64,000 nt of DNA, from the NCBI GenBank assembly GCA_032209605.1, contig JASFXZ010000012.1, positions 310,001 to 374,000 of the forward strand, read 5' to 3'. The notes beneath the pieces were generated by a model. The model ran no database searches and was not told the DNA's origin. It worked only from the letters and a program-made list of their open reading frames with translations. This document shows positions 1 through 12,100 of this stretch, in pieces. A program made the position numbers and the translations under genes. Each line of letters starts with the position of its first letter. Position 1 is the stretch's first letter. This stretch comes from Mactromeris polynyma (lineage: Eukaryota > Mollusca > Bivalvia > Venerida > Mactridae).

Positions 1-544
1 TAAGTAACCCGCATACAATGTGACATCAAACACTGGAATGTGAATTCTCCTTTTTCAACCATTTTTGTTGTCTTACTGACATAATTTTTGTTATACTGTG
101 TACAAGCATGTACAAAACCATGTACTCATAAAAGGGCTAACATCTTCCTCTATATACAGATTGGAAATATTGGTGCTGATATAAGTATTTTGTTAGTCAG
201 GTGATAAGGATAACATGCAGAATATTGTATACTGCCTGCCAACTATTTAATGCACAAATATAAAACAAGTTTAAAGAAAGACATCAGAATGAACATCAGA
301 CATACATTAATATATATATACTACATACACACATACAGGCATACATTGTGTAATCTAGCAATCAGTTCTACTTGGATACATTGATTCAGCAGCAGATGGT
401 GTGATTAAATTAGACGGTAGATATGATAGACATGTATTGATCAATTTTGTATACTACATTGCCTCATGATGACATTGTTTAGAATTAGTATATTGAGGAT
501 TATTGAACAGCTTAAACAACTCATGTGTTATTTAACAAATGTCC

Positions 545-830
545 TCATCTGTCCTCCACTGTCATTACTGTGTGTCCCCTACTTTCATTCCAGTGTGTCC
601 CCTACTTTCATTCCGGTGTGTCCCCTACTTTCATTCCAGTGTGTCACCTACTTTCATTCCGGTGTGTCGCCTACTTTCATTCCTGTGTCCCCTATTTTCA
701 TCCTCATCTGTCCCCCATTTTCATTTGAATACCCTATTTTCATCACTGGTGTGTTCCTATTTTCATACCAATCTGGCCCCTATTTTCATCACTGGTGTGT
801 TCCTATTTTCATACCCATCTGGCCCCTATT
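545..830. repeat. degenerate tandem repeat, about 23-24 bp unit
   Basis: The unit is close to GTGTCCCCTACTTTCATTCC and decays toward the right into CCTATTTTCATCACTGG-type variants. All three forward frames stay open here (frames start at 466, 525 and 539) because the unit lacks stops, so the resulting Ser/Phe/Pro-rich frames are treated as artefacts. Confidence 0.8.
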
Positions 831-1042
831 TTCATCCATGTGTGTCCACTATTTTCTTCCCTACTGTTGCCTTTTTTATCCCCATGTTGCCCCTACTTAA
901 ATCCTGTGACCCTTATTTTCATCCCCATCTGACCCCTATTTTCATCCATGTGTGTCCACTATTTTCTTCCCTACTGTTGCCTTTTTTATCCCCATGTTGC
1001 CCCTACTTAAATCCTGTGACCCTTATTTTCATCCCCATCTGA
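823..1042. repeat. 110-bp tandem duplication
   Basis: The block starting TTCATCCATGTGTGTCCAC at 831 recurs at 941, exactly 110 bp later, with nearly perfect identity through CCCCATCTGA. It extends the degenerate array to its left. Confidence 0.85.
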
Positions 1043-3165
1043 TCACTATTTTCAGCCCTGTCAATATTTTCACCCATATTTTTATTTGTTTTATTTTCTT
1101 ACAACAACAAAAATGGGGCCTGCATCGAGCATACATATCAATTTTCAGAAAATATGAAAATATAAACGTCATGTCTCATTTGATGACAAAGGAGAAGATA
1201 ACCTAGCAATTATTTGGGGATAACTCCAGTGATTTGGAATTATTATTCATTTAGGTGTTAGCAAAATGTCAGTTTTTTTAAAAAACACCGTGAATAAAGG
1301 CACTAATACATGCATGCAAAAGTTATGGTTATTTTATTTTAATATTAAAGTCCTTAAATTAAAGCTAAGATGACAGAAATTGGTAGAGATGTAATTATAG
1401 ACTGTGCTTGGTTTTATTTTAGTTCAAGGATAGCATTTAATATATAACAGTGCAAGGGAGGTAATTAGGGTTAACAATGAAAACTATATTTAAATATTAA
1501 CAGAGAGATTATATCTACTGAAACAGAAATGACCCATGAATGAAAAATAATGGAGGTAACAATGTTTTGACCTAAAGTGTACTTGTTTATGTTCAGTAAC
1601 TTGAAGTTAATTTGTTTCTGGAGCTAAGGCTCAATTAATTCTGGTGGATGTCAATGAACTTTGATCTTTAATGATGAACAGCATGCAATCATACTGTGCT
1701 TAAATGATGTATGGCCTCCAACAGGTTAACATTCTGCAGAGTTACAGTGGACTCTCACTGGCTCGAACTCGTAGGGACTGACGAAATTAGAGTAAGAGTA
1801 GTTCTAGACAAAGTTGTGTTCAATATATGATTTTTAGATATGCAGTATGTACACAAGCAAACATATAAACATGCAAGATAATGACATCAAGATAATGCCG
1901 ACTATTCAAATATATAAGCATTGTACACACTGCATGGCCATAAAATTAAAAACACACTTAACTTTATTATGGCATATTCTACTCGGACATGTAAGGTCAT
2001 GGTATGATTTTTAAGTTTGATAATGTTCAATCATGTTGCTACTTATCTATTGGCAAACAATTGAAAAGAGTGCATTTTTAACACAGTTGATAGTTTGTAG
2101 TGCAGTGTTTACAAATGTGTCAATATTTCTTAGTCCACTGTAATTAAAACATACATGTATAAAATCACTGTACACTATTACGTTTTGAACGGCACTATGA
2201 TCAGTGACATCAACAATGAAATAAATATACGACAGATCTGTGTCATATGCATGTGACCTAAATTCAATTCAAGCCATTATCAAAATGTGTTTTTGCAACA
2301 CAGCAGTGAAAAGAGAGTTCACATCAATCATGTAGAAGACAAGTGTATTACATATGTTGTATCCAATTTTAGAGTTTATGTAATGTATGAATTATTGGTG
2401 CTATCAATCTGTCTAAAAATGTTTCCTGTTTGCTTGTTATCTGTCATTTCTTCAAAGTCTGTCAATATTGTTTGTTGGATAGTCATATATATATTGTTTT
2501 AATAATACAATATTTGCATACCAGAAATCTTCGAAGAAAATATCAGCTATAATACTAACATTTGTATTCATAAGTGTATGGCATCTAAATCATATATCTT
2601 GTTAAATCTTACTGTGATATCAAAAATCATTGTGAGGTATTCATTTTCACTATTTTCAGATTTTCTATTTCTAGCAAACATTTGTCTGTGTGTACAGTTA
2701 GTTCAACATACACATGAACAATGACTATAGCCGTGCTCCTGTGTTCTTTGAATACATTACATTTGCTCGGTGCAATTTGATCATACTTGTAAATAAACCT
2801 GCTTATTTAAAAAAACATGTTACAATTCAATATTGTTTTGAAAAATTGTCAGTGAAAAAACTGATGTTTGATTGAGAACATTGAACGTGGCTAGTAAAAC
2901 CAGATGGCTTCCATACAGAGTTTACTGAAGACACACAGTTTTGGAAGCTCTGGAAGAAGTACATTGTTTGCCTCACTTGGCTCATTGACCTGTTGTGCAA
3001 AAACTTAAAGAAAATAAAGGGGGGAGGGGGGGGGTCTGTGGTCTATGCCTTGTGATTTGAAATATTATCAAATATTTTACAACCATGTTCTGCCCATTCA
3101 GTATACGCCATTAGATTATAATGTTGTGTATTTCCTGTATTATATGAGAGGTTGTGTACTTTCAG

Positions 3166-6100
3166 GAGATGAATATAGTATGTGATGCCATAGTGAATGA
3201 TACAGTGGGGATATTAATGTCTGGTGCTCAGGTAGATCCAAAATGTGCAATAGGAGTTATACTGTGTATGTATCTCATTCTTCCTGTCTACACTCTAATC
3301 ACCTTGTAGTCATGTGTCACCTCATCATATCTCCCTGTACAGTAAAACAATCTGTCAGCAAGTTGTCTTGTATTGTTTCTTCCTGTCTACACTCTAATCA
3401 CCTTGTAGTCATGTGTGACCTCATCATATCTCCCTGTACAGTAAAACAATCTGTCAGCTAGTTGTCTTGTAGTTAATTATGACCTACGTTTACCTGCAAA
3501 GCAGGCACTATGAACTTTTCACAAACTTCTAAATACAGTAAAACCAAGTCCGTTTTCACTGTTTAACTCTTTAATCAACCTCAATATATATATATATACA
3601 GACCACCTCAGTATTAAGACCAGTTTTCAAGGGTCCCAAGCATGGTCTAATTATTGAGGTTTTACAGTAGTATGTTGTTAGCTTGTAGATAGCCTTAATG
3701 ACAAAATGTGTGATGTTTATATATCATCTTCTTCAAAGTAATGTGTATTCTGTCATTTTATTTGATTTTAGCAAAAGGAGTGAATGCTTGTTATATGGAA
3801 CAATTAGAAAATGTTGGTACATGGAGAGAAGATAACTCTGATCTGCCTAGACAGGTTTGTACTTTATAATGTGATGCGATCGTGTCATGTAGGACTGATG
3901 TCTCTGTGATACAATCTATATGCTGATCTGGACCGTCCTTAATATCTCACTTGTTTGTTCATACAGGAGGGGAAACATACAATCACACTTGTTTGTTCAT
4001 ACAGTAGGGGAAACATACAATCACACTTGTTTGTTCATACAGGAGGGGAAACGTACAATCACACTTGTTTGTTCATACAGTAGGGGAAACATACAATCAC
4101 ACTTGTTTGTTCATACAGTAGGGGAAACGTACAATCACACTTGTTTGTTCATACAGGAGGGGAAACGTACAATCACACTTGTTTGTTCATACAGGAGGGA
4201 AAACGTACAATCACAATTGTTTGTTCATACAGTAGGGGAAACATACAATCACACTTGTTTGTTCATACAGGAGGGGAAACGTACAATCACACTTGTTTGT
4301 TCATACAGTAGGGGAAACATACAATCACACTTGTTTGTTCATACAGTAGGGGAAACGTACAATCACACTTGTTTGTTCATACAGTAGGGGAAACGTACAA
4401 TCACACTTGTTTGTTCATACAGGAGGGGAAACGTACAATCACACTTGTTTGTTCATACAGTAGGGGAAACGTACAATCACACTTGTTTGTTCATACAGTA
4501 GGGGAAACGTACAATCACACTTGTTTGTTCATACAGTAGGGGAAACGTACAATCACACTTGTTTGTTCATACAGGAGGGGAAACGTACAATCACACTTGT
4601 TTGTTCATACAGTAGGGGAAACGTACAATCACACTTGTTTGTTCATACAGGAGGGGAAACATACAATCACACTTGTTTGTTCATACAGGAGGGGAAACGT
4701 ACAATCACACTTGTTTGTTCATACAGTAGGGGAAACATACAATCACACTTGTTTGTTCATACAGTAGGGGAAACGTACAATCACACTTGTTTGTTCATAC
4801 AGGAGGGGAAACGTACAATCACACTTGTTTGTTCATACAGGAGGGAAAACGTACAATCACAATTGTTTGTTCATACAGTAGGGGAAACGTACAATCACAC
4901 TTGTTTGTTCATACAGTAGGGGAAACGTACAATCACACTTGTTTGTTCATACAGGAGGGGAAACGTACAATCACACTTGTTTGTTCATACAGTAGGGGAA
5001 ACGTACAATCACACTTGTTTGTTCATACAGTAGGGGAAACGTACAATCACACTTGTTTGTTCATACAGTAGGGGAAACGTACAATCACACTTGTTTGTTC
5101 ATACAGGAGGGGAAACGTACAATCACACTTGTTTGTTCATACAGTAGGGGAAACGTACAATCACACTTGTTTGTTCATACAGGAGGGGAAACATACAATC
5201 ACACTTGTTTGTTCATACAGGAGGGGAAACGTACAATCACACTTGTTTGTTCATACAGTAGGGGAAACATACAATCACACTTGTTTGTTCATACAGTAGG
5301 GGAAACGTACAATCACACTTGTTTGTTCATACAGTAGGGGAAACATACAATCACACTTGTTTGTTCATACAGGAGTGGAAACGTACAATCACACTTGTTT
5401 GTTCATGCAGTAGGGGAAACATACAATCACACTTGTTTGTTCATACAGGAGGGGAAACTTACAATCACACTTGTTTGTTCATACAGGAGGGGAAACGTAC
5501 AATCACACTTGTTTGTTCATACAGGAGGGGAAACATACAATCACACTTGTTTGTTCATACAGGAGGGGAAACATACAATCACACTTGTTTGTTCATACAT
5601 GAGGGGAAACGTACAATCACACTTGTTTGTTCATACAGGAGGGGAAACGTACAATCACACTTGTTTGTTCATACAGGAGGGGAAACATACAATCACACTT
5701 GTTTGTTCATACAGGAGGGGAAACATACAATCACACTTGTTTGTTCATACAGTAGGGGAAACGTACAATCACACTTGTTTGTTCATACAGGAGGGGAAAC
5801 ATACAATCACACTTGTTTGTTCGTACACGAGTGGAAACATACAATCACACTTGTTTGTTCATACAGGAGGGGAAACGTACAATCACACTTGTTTGTTCAT
5901 GCAGTAGGGGAAACATACAATCACACTTGTTTGTTCATACAGGAGGGGAAACATACAATCACACTTGTTTGTTCATACAGGAGTGGAAACGTACAATCAC
6001 ACTTGTTTGTTCATACAGGAGGGGAAACGTACAATCACACTTGCTTGTTCATACAGGAGTGGAAACGTACAATCACACTTGTTTGTTCATACAGGAGGGG

Positions 6101-9100
6101 AAACGTACAATCACACTTGCTTTTTCATACAGGAGGGGAAACATACAATCACACTTGCTTGTTCATACAGGAGTGGAAACGTACAATCACACTTGCTTGT
6201 TCATACAGGAGTGGAAACGTACAATCACACTTGCTTGTTCATACAGGAGTGGAAACGTACAATCACACTTGCTTGTTCATACAGGAGGGGAAACATACAG
6301 TATTCTATTTTTAGGCTCAGTACGACTTTGTTGTTTAGTATCACTACTCATAACAACATGCACATATTTGCATTTTATCCAAACATTTGTAAAAGGAACA
6401 GCTTTCATTTATTATTTGTGTCCCTGACAGTCACTAAATGTTTTTTTTTCTTATGATAAAATATACCTAGTTGCTTTTATGTTGTTTTAGTTTAGAATAC
6501 AATTCCACTTAACTAAACATTGATGTATTTGATCTGAATATGGTTTTCATTTGCTTCTGTATATTTTATATATAGGTTGTCATAGATACAGAATGGTCAG
6601 AATTTGGAGACGATGGATGTTTAGATTTTTTTAGAAATGAGTATGATCGCACAATTGATGAAAATCGTCACAAAGGTAGAGCTATGTAAGTTGGTCTTCA
6701 TTATCCTATACTGTTTTAATCCTTTCTCTGAGTACATTTCTTCTAACACATTCACTTTTCTTATTGTTGAACAGAAATATTGCATATAATAAAACATATT
6801 TCTAAGAGGTCAAACGAGAAAAAACTTGACCAAGTTTGTTGCACTAAATACTGACCCCTATTTGAATCTGGGAAAAAACTGATCACGCTGTTACACTGAA
6901 TGATCTTAAATGAATAAAGGGTAGAAATCTAAGAAATATTTGGTAAACTTTTAAAATTGGCGACTTTTGACCATGTCTTGACAGGGTCCAGTTTTCAGGG
7001 ACTTTACTGTACTGGATCTCAGTGGACTTCTGAACAATGAGGATGAAATCTTCACCAGTATGCCTTCCATTTTACTCAGTAAAAGTTGTATAGCATGATG
7101 TGTACCGCAATAATGATTTATATTGTAGAATCAGTAACTGTATACATCGTTGTTTTATGATCTACTTGAAGCAACATTACTATGAAATAATTACCATGCT
7201 TTATTTTCTGCAGCTTTGAGAAAATGATCTCGGGTCAATATCTCGGTGAAATTGTTCGTCTGGTGTTGCAGAAGATGAAAGATTGTGACATATTATTTCA
7301 AGACCATTGGACAGATGAACTTGGAACCAGAAACAGATTCTATTCCAAATATGTGTCTGAAGTATTAAGGTAGGACACTAGGAATACTTGCTTATAAGAT
7401 ACTGGTTGAAAGAGCTATCCTCACAGGACTGTTTCACATAGTTTCGTAATCAGCTACGTACATGTAAGAAAACATTTTATTGTAATGAGCGGTAACATAA
7501 TGACAGTGAACTGACCTTAACAAACAAATTCAAGTAAGTCTGTCAAATACTGCTCTACTTTTTTAGTTTGTACTTATGAGAAGGTGAACTAAAAACAGAA
7601 TGATGGGTTAACTCTTTTGGCTACTATACATTGACTATATTTATATACCAGTACAAGTATTTATGTTGACTATATTCATATACTTGTACAAGTATTGATA
7701 TAGAAGTTTTTATCAGGAATGAATCCAAAATGATTTCTGCTCGATTGTAATGCACACAAGAGCACATAGTACTCACACTGGGCGTCTGTATGTAAGTTGT
7801 ATGCATCAGTCTGGTTTGTACCTCAAAGGACACAGGCAAGGATGCATCAGTCTGGTTTGTACCTTAAAGGACACAGGCAAGGATGTATCAGCCTGGTTTG
7901 TACCTTAAAGGACACAGGCAAGGATGCATCAGTCTGGTTTGTACCTTAAAGGACACAGGCAAGGATGCATCAGTCTGGTTTGTACCTTAAAGGACACAGG
8001 CAAGGATGTATCAGCCTGGTTTGTACCTTAAAGGACACAGGCAAGGATGCATCAGTCTGGTTTGTACCTCAAAGGACACAGGCAAGGATGCATCAGTCTG
8101 GTTTGTACCCCAAAGGACACAGGCAAGTATGCATCAGTCAGGTTTGTACCTCAAATGACACAGGCAAGGATGCATCAGTCTGGTTTGTACCTCAAAGGAC
8201 ACAGGCAAGGTTGCATCAGTCTGGTGTGTACCTCAAAGGACACAGTCAAGTATGCATCAGTCTGGTGTGTACCTCAAATGACACAGGCAAGGTTGCATCA
8301 GTCTGGTGTGTACCTCAAATGACACAGGCAAGGATGCACCAGTCTGGTTTGTACCTCAAAGGACACTAGCAAGGTTGCATCAGTCTGGTGTGTACCTCAA
8401 AGGACACAGGCAAGGTTGCATCAGTCTGGTGTGTACCTCAAAGGACACAGTCAAGTATGCATCAGTCTGGTGTGTACCTCAAATGACACAGGCAATGTTG
8501 CATCAGTCTGGTGTGTACCTCAAAGGACACAGGCAAGGTTGCATCAGTCTGGTGTGTACCTCAAAGGACACGGGCTAGGATGCATCAGTCTGGTTTGTTA
8601 CTCAAATGACACAGGCAAGGATGCATCAGTCTGGTTTGTACCTCAAAGGACACAGGCAAGGATGCATCAGTCTGGTTTGTACCTCAAATGACACAGGAAA
8701 GGGTGCATCAGTCTGGTGTGTACCTCAAATGACACAGGCAAGGATGCACCAGTCTGGTTTGTACCTCAAAGGACACTAGCAAGGTTGCATCAGTCTGGTG
8801 TGTACCTCAAAGGACACAGGCAAGGATGCATCAGTCTGGTTTGTACCTCAAAGGACACAGTCAAGTATGCATCAGTCAGGTTTGTACCTCAAATGACACA
8901 GGCAAGGATGCATCAGTCTGGTTTGTACCTCAAAGGACACAGGCAAGGATGCACCAGTCTGGTTTGTACCTCAAAGGACACTAGCAAGGTTGCATCAGTC
9001 TGGTTTGTACCTCAAAGGACACAGGCATGGATGCATCAGTCTGGTTTGTACCTCAAAGGACACAGGCAATGATGCATCAGTCTGGTTTGTACCTCAAAGG

Positions 9101-12100
9101 ACACAGGCAAGGATGCATCAGTCTGGTTTGTACCTCAAAGGACACAGGCAAGGTTGCATCAGTCTGGTGTGTACCTCAAAGGACACAGTCAAGTATGCAT
9201 CAGTCTGGTGTGTACCTCAAATGACACAGGCAAGGTTGCATCAGTCTGGTGTGTACCTCAAAGGACACTAGCAAGGTTGCATCAGTCTGGTTTGTACCTC
9301 AAAGGACACAGGCATGGATGCATCAGTCTGGTTTGTACCTCAAAGGACACAGGCAATGATGCATCAGTCTGGTTTGTACCTCAAAGGACACAGGCAAGGA
9401 TGCATCAGTCTGGTTTGTACCTCAAAGGACACAGGCAAGGTGGCATCAGTCTGGTTTGTACCTCAAAGGGCACTAGCAAGGTTGCATCAGTCTGGTTTGT
9501 ACCTCAAAGGACACATGCAAGGATGCATCAGTCTGGTTTGTACCTCAAAGGACACAGGCAAGGTTGCATCAGTCTGGTTTGTACCTCAAAGGACACAGGC
9601 AATGATGCATCAGTCTGGTTTGTACCTCAAAGGACACAGGCAATGATGCATCAGTCTGGTTTGTACCTCAAAGGACACAGGCAAGGTTGCATCAGTCTGG
9701 TTTGTACCTCAAAGGGCACTAGCAAGGTTGCATCAGTCTGGTTTGTACCTCAAAGGACACAGTCAAGGATGCATCAGTCAGGTTTGTACCTCAAAGGACA
9801 CATGCAAGGATGCATCAGTCTGGTTTGTTCCTCAAAGGACACAGGCAAGGATGCATCAGTCTGGTTTGTACCTCAAAAGACACAGGCAAGGTTGCATCAA
9901 TCTGGGGTGTGTACCTCAAAGGACACAGGCAAGGATGCATCAGTCTGGTTTGTACCTTATGGGACACAGGCAAGGATGCATCAGTCTGATTTGTACCTCA
10001 AAGGACACAGGCAAGGATGCATCAGTCAGGTTTGTACCTCAAAAGACACAGGCAAGGATGCATCAGTCTGGTTTGTACCTCAAATGACACAGGCAAGGAT
10101 GCATCAGTCTGGTTTGTTACTCAAATGACACAGGCAAGGATGCATCAGTCTGGTTTGTACCTCAAAGGACACAGACAAGGATGCATCAGTCTGGTTTGTA
10201 CCTCAAAGGACACAGGCAAGGATGCATCAGTCTGGTTTGTACCTTAAAGGACACAGGCAAGGATGCACAAGTCAGGTCTGTACCTCAAAGGACACAGGCA
10301 AGGATGCATGAGTCAGGTTTGTACCTCAAAGGACACAGGCATGGATGCATCAGTCTGGTTTGTACATTAAAGGACACAGGCAAGGATGCATCAGTTAGGT
10401 TTGTACCTCAAAGGACACAGGCAAGGATGCATCAGTCTGGTCTGTACCTCAAAGGACACAGGCAAGGATGCACGAGTCAGGTCTGTACCTCAAAGGACAC
10501 AGGCAAGGATGCACGAGTCAGGTCTGTACCTCAAATGACACAGGCAAGGATGCACGAGTTCTGGGGCATTCCTCACTTACTTGTCACATCTTTTGTTTAG
10601 AAGGAAGGTTTATACATGGAAGAGTTTGAACTGTGCGAGTGTGAGAACTATTGATATTGTGATATGATAAAAAATCTTGTCTGTTCTTGAAACAGATATT
10701 GTATTTATATATTGGGAACAAGTAAACAAAGACAATAAGTAGTTTGTTCTGTTAACTGTTTGATTCATGTTTACATTTTCAGCGAGGAGGATGTACGATT
10801 TGTTCACACTAGAAAAGTATTTGAAGATAACCAAACTCCGTATGTGGTTGAACTCGAGTGTCGTGTTCTTCACCATGTGTGCCAGCTCGTGTCAACACGT
10901 GCAGCCACATTAGTTGCAATAGGCACGTAATAAGTTTTGTAGAATAAATGTCTGTATATTTTGTATTGCTTTCTACTGTTAGAAGCTGTTTGTTTATTGT
11001 AATATGTCTATCATGTAGAAGCATCAGTACCCATCCATTATTTGTATGTTTTGATATGTAAAAAATTGAAAGTCTGACAAATATTCTGTTGTGTTATTGT
11101 ATTTTCTAATCTATTCTGATTTCCAACACAATCTCCTAAATTCACAACAAAATGTGAACCATATAAATGATCAAGTTCCTGAAAACATGTCTAGATCAAC
11201 TGTGTATTACATAGAACAAACAGCTCTCTATCTGTACTAACCACTGCTTTCCTCTAACTCCCTACCACTAGTGTTGTTCCTTGGTTGCAGAACTGAACTG
11301 ACGTTCTGTTTTCTGTCTTGTTTAATTTTGTAATTTTTACAATTTTGCATGATATGAATATTTTCAGTGAAGAAGATATCAGGTTTTCCCACGTGCGCCA
11401 CGCTCTACATGATATGTACTTTGAGCACGCGTCTGAAATAGAATGCAGAATGGTCTACCATATTTGTCAACTTGTATCTACCAGGGCAGCAACTTTAATC
11501 TCTATCGGCACGTATTCTGTTGTACCTTTTGGTTTGCATGTGTGTGTTCCTCCAAGGTAGATGTTCTATATTTCCCTAGTTATACATTTGAACAGCAACC
11601 TTTGTTGTATTATGCCTACCAACTTTTCCTGCCTTCAAACCGGGAGATTTGTGATTGTATAGAGAGATTGGAGTTGTCAAGAGGAAGAGTTTTCATGGTG
11701 TGTTCACATTGTTACATACTTTCTTATGCAGTGAAAATAAATGACAACTGAGCAGGGGAGTAACAATTTGATTTCAAGTTGATGATGGTTTATAGTAAGC
11801 AAGTGATGATGGTTTATAGTAAGCAAGTGATGATGGTTTATAGTAAGCAAGTGATGATGGTTTATAGTAAGCAAGTGATGATGGTTTATAGTAAGCAAGT
11901 GATGATGGTTTATAGTAAGCAAGTGATGATGGTTTATAGTAAGCAAGTGATGATGGTTTATAGTAAGAAAGTTGATATTGGTTTATGGTAAGCAAGTTGA
12001 TGACGGTTTATAGTGAGCAAGTTGATGATGGTTTATAGTAAGCAAGTGATGATGGTTTATAGTAAGCAAGTGATGATGGTTTATAGTAAGAAAGTTGATA

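Larger units (their letters stand above)
1..3165. other. AT-rich non-coding stretch, probably intron or 5' flank of the hexokinase gene
   Basis: No exon with recognisable homology was found on either strand. The missing N-terminal hexokinase exons (small domain, sugar-binding TFSFP-type and TKGF-type motifs) were looked for and not seen, so they probably lie before the window. The stretch holds a T/C-rich degenerate array (545-830), a 110-bp duplication (823-1042), a fragment resembling a transposon terminus at 1745-1815 (starts CAGTGGACTCTCACTGG), and a G-rich run near 3020-3032. Confidence 0.5.

Noticed and set aside
3920..6456. Long overlapping forward open frames with a CLFIQEGK/SHLFVHT pattern
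   Set aside because: They are translations of a 38-bp stop-poor repeat cycling through frames; they lie in an intron bounded by confident hexokinase exons.
7965..10600. Open frames up to 324 codons with a MHQSGLYLKGH pattern
   Set aside because: By-product of the 41-bp array in a hexokinase intron; multiple overlapping frames encode the same words.
10923..10930. Normal GT donor for exon 6a at 10927
   Set aside because: It leaves phase 2 and puts the downstream exon out of frame with an early stop, whereas the GC donor restores the conserved IGIACLL in both duplicate exons.
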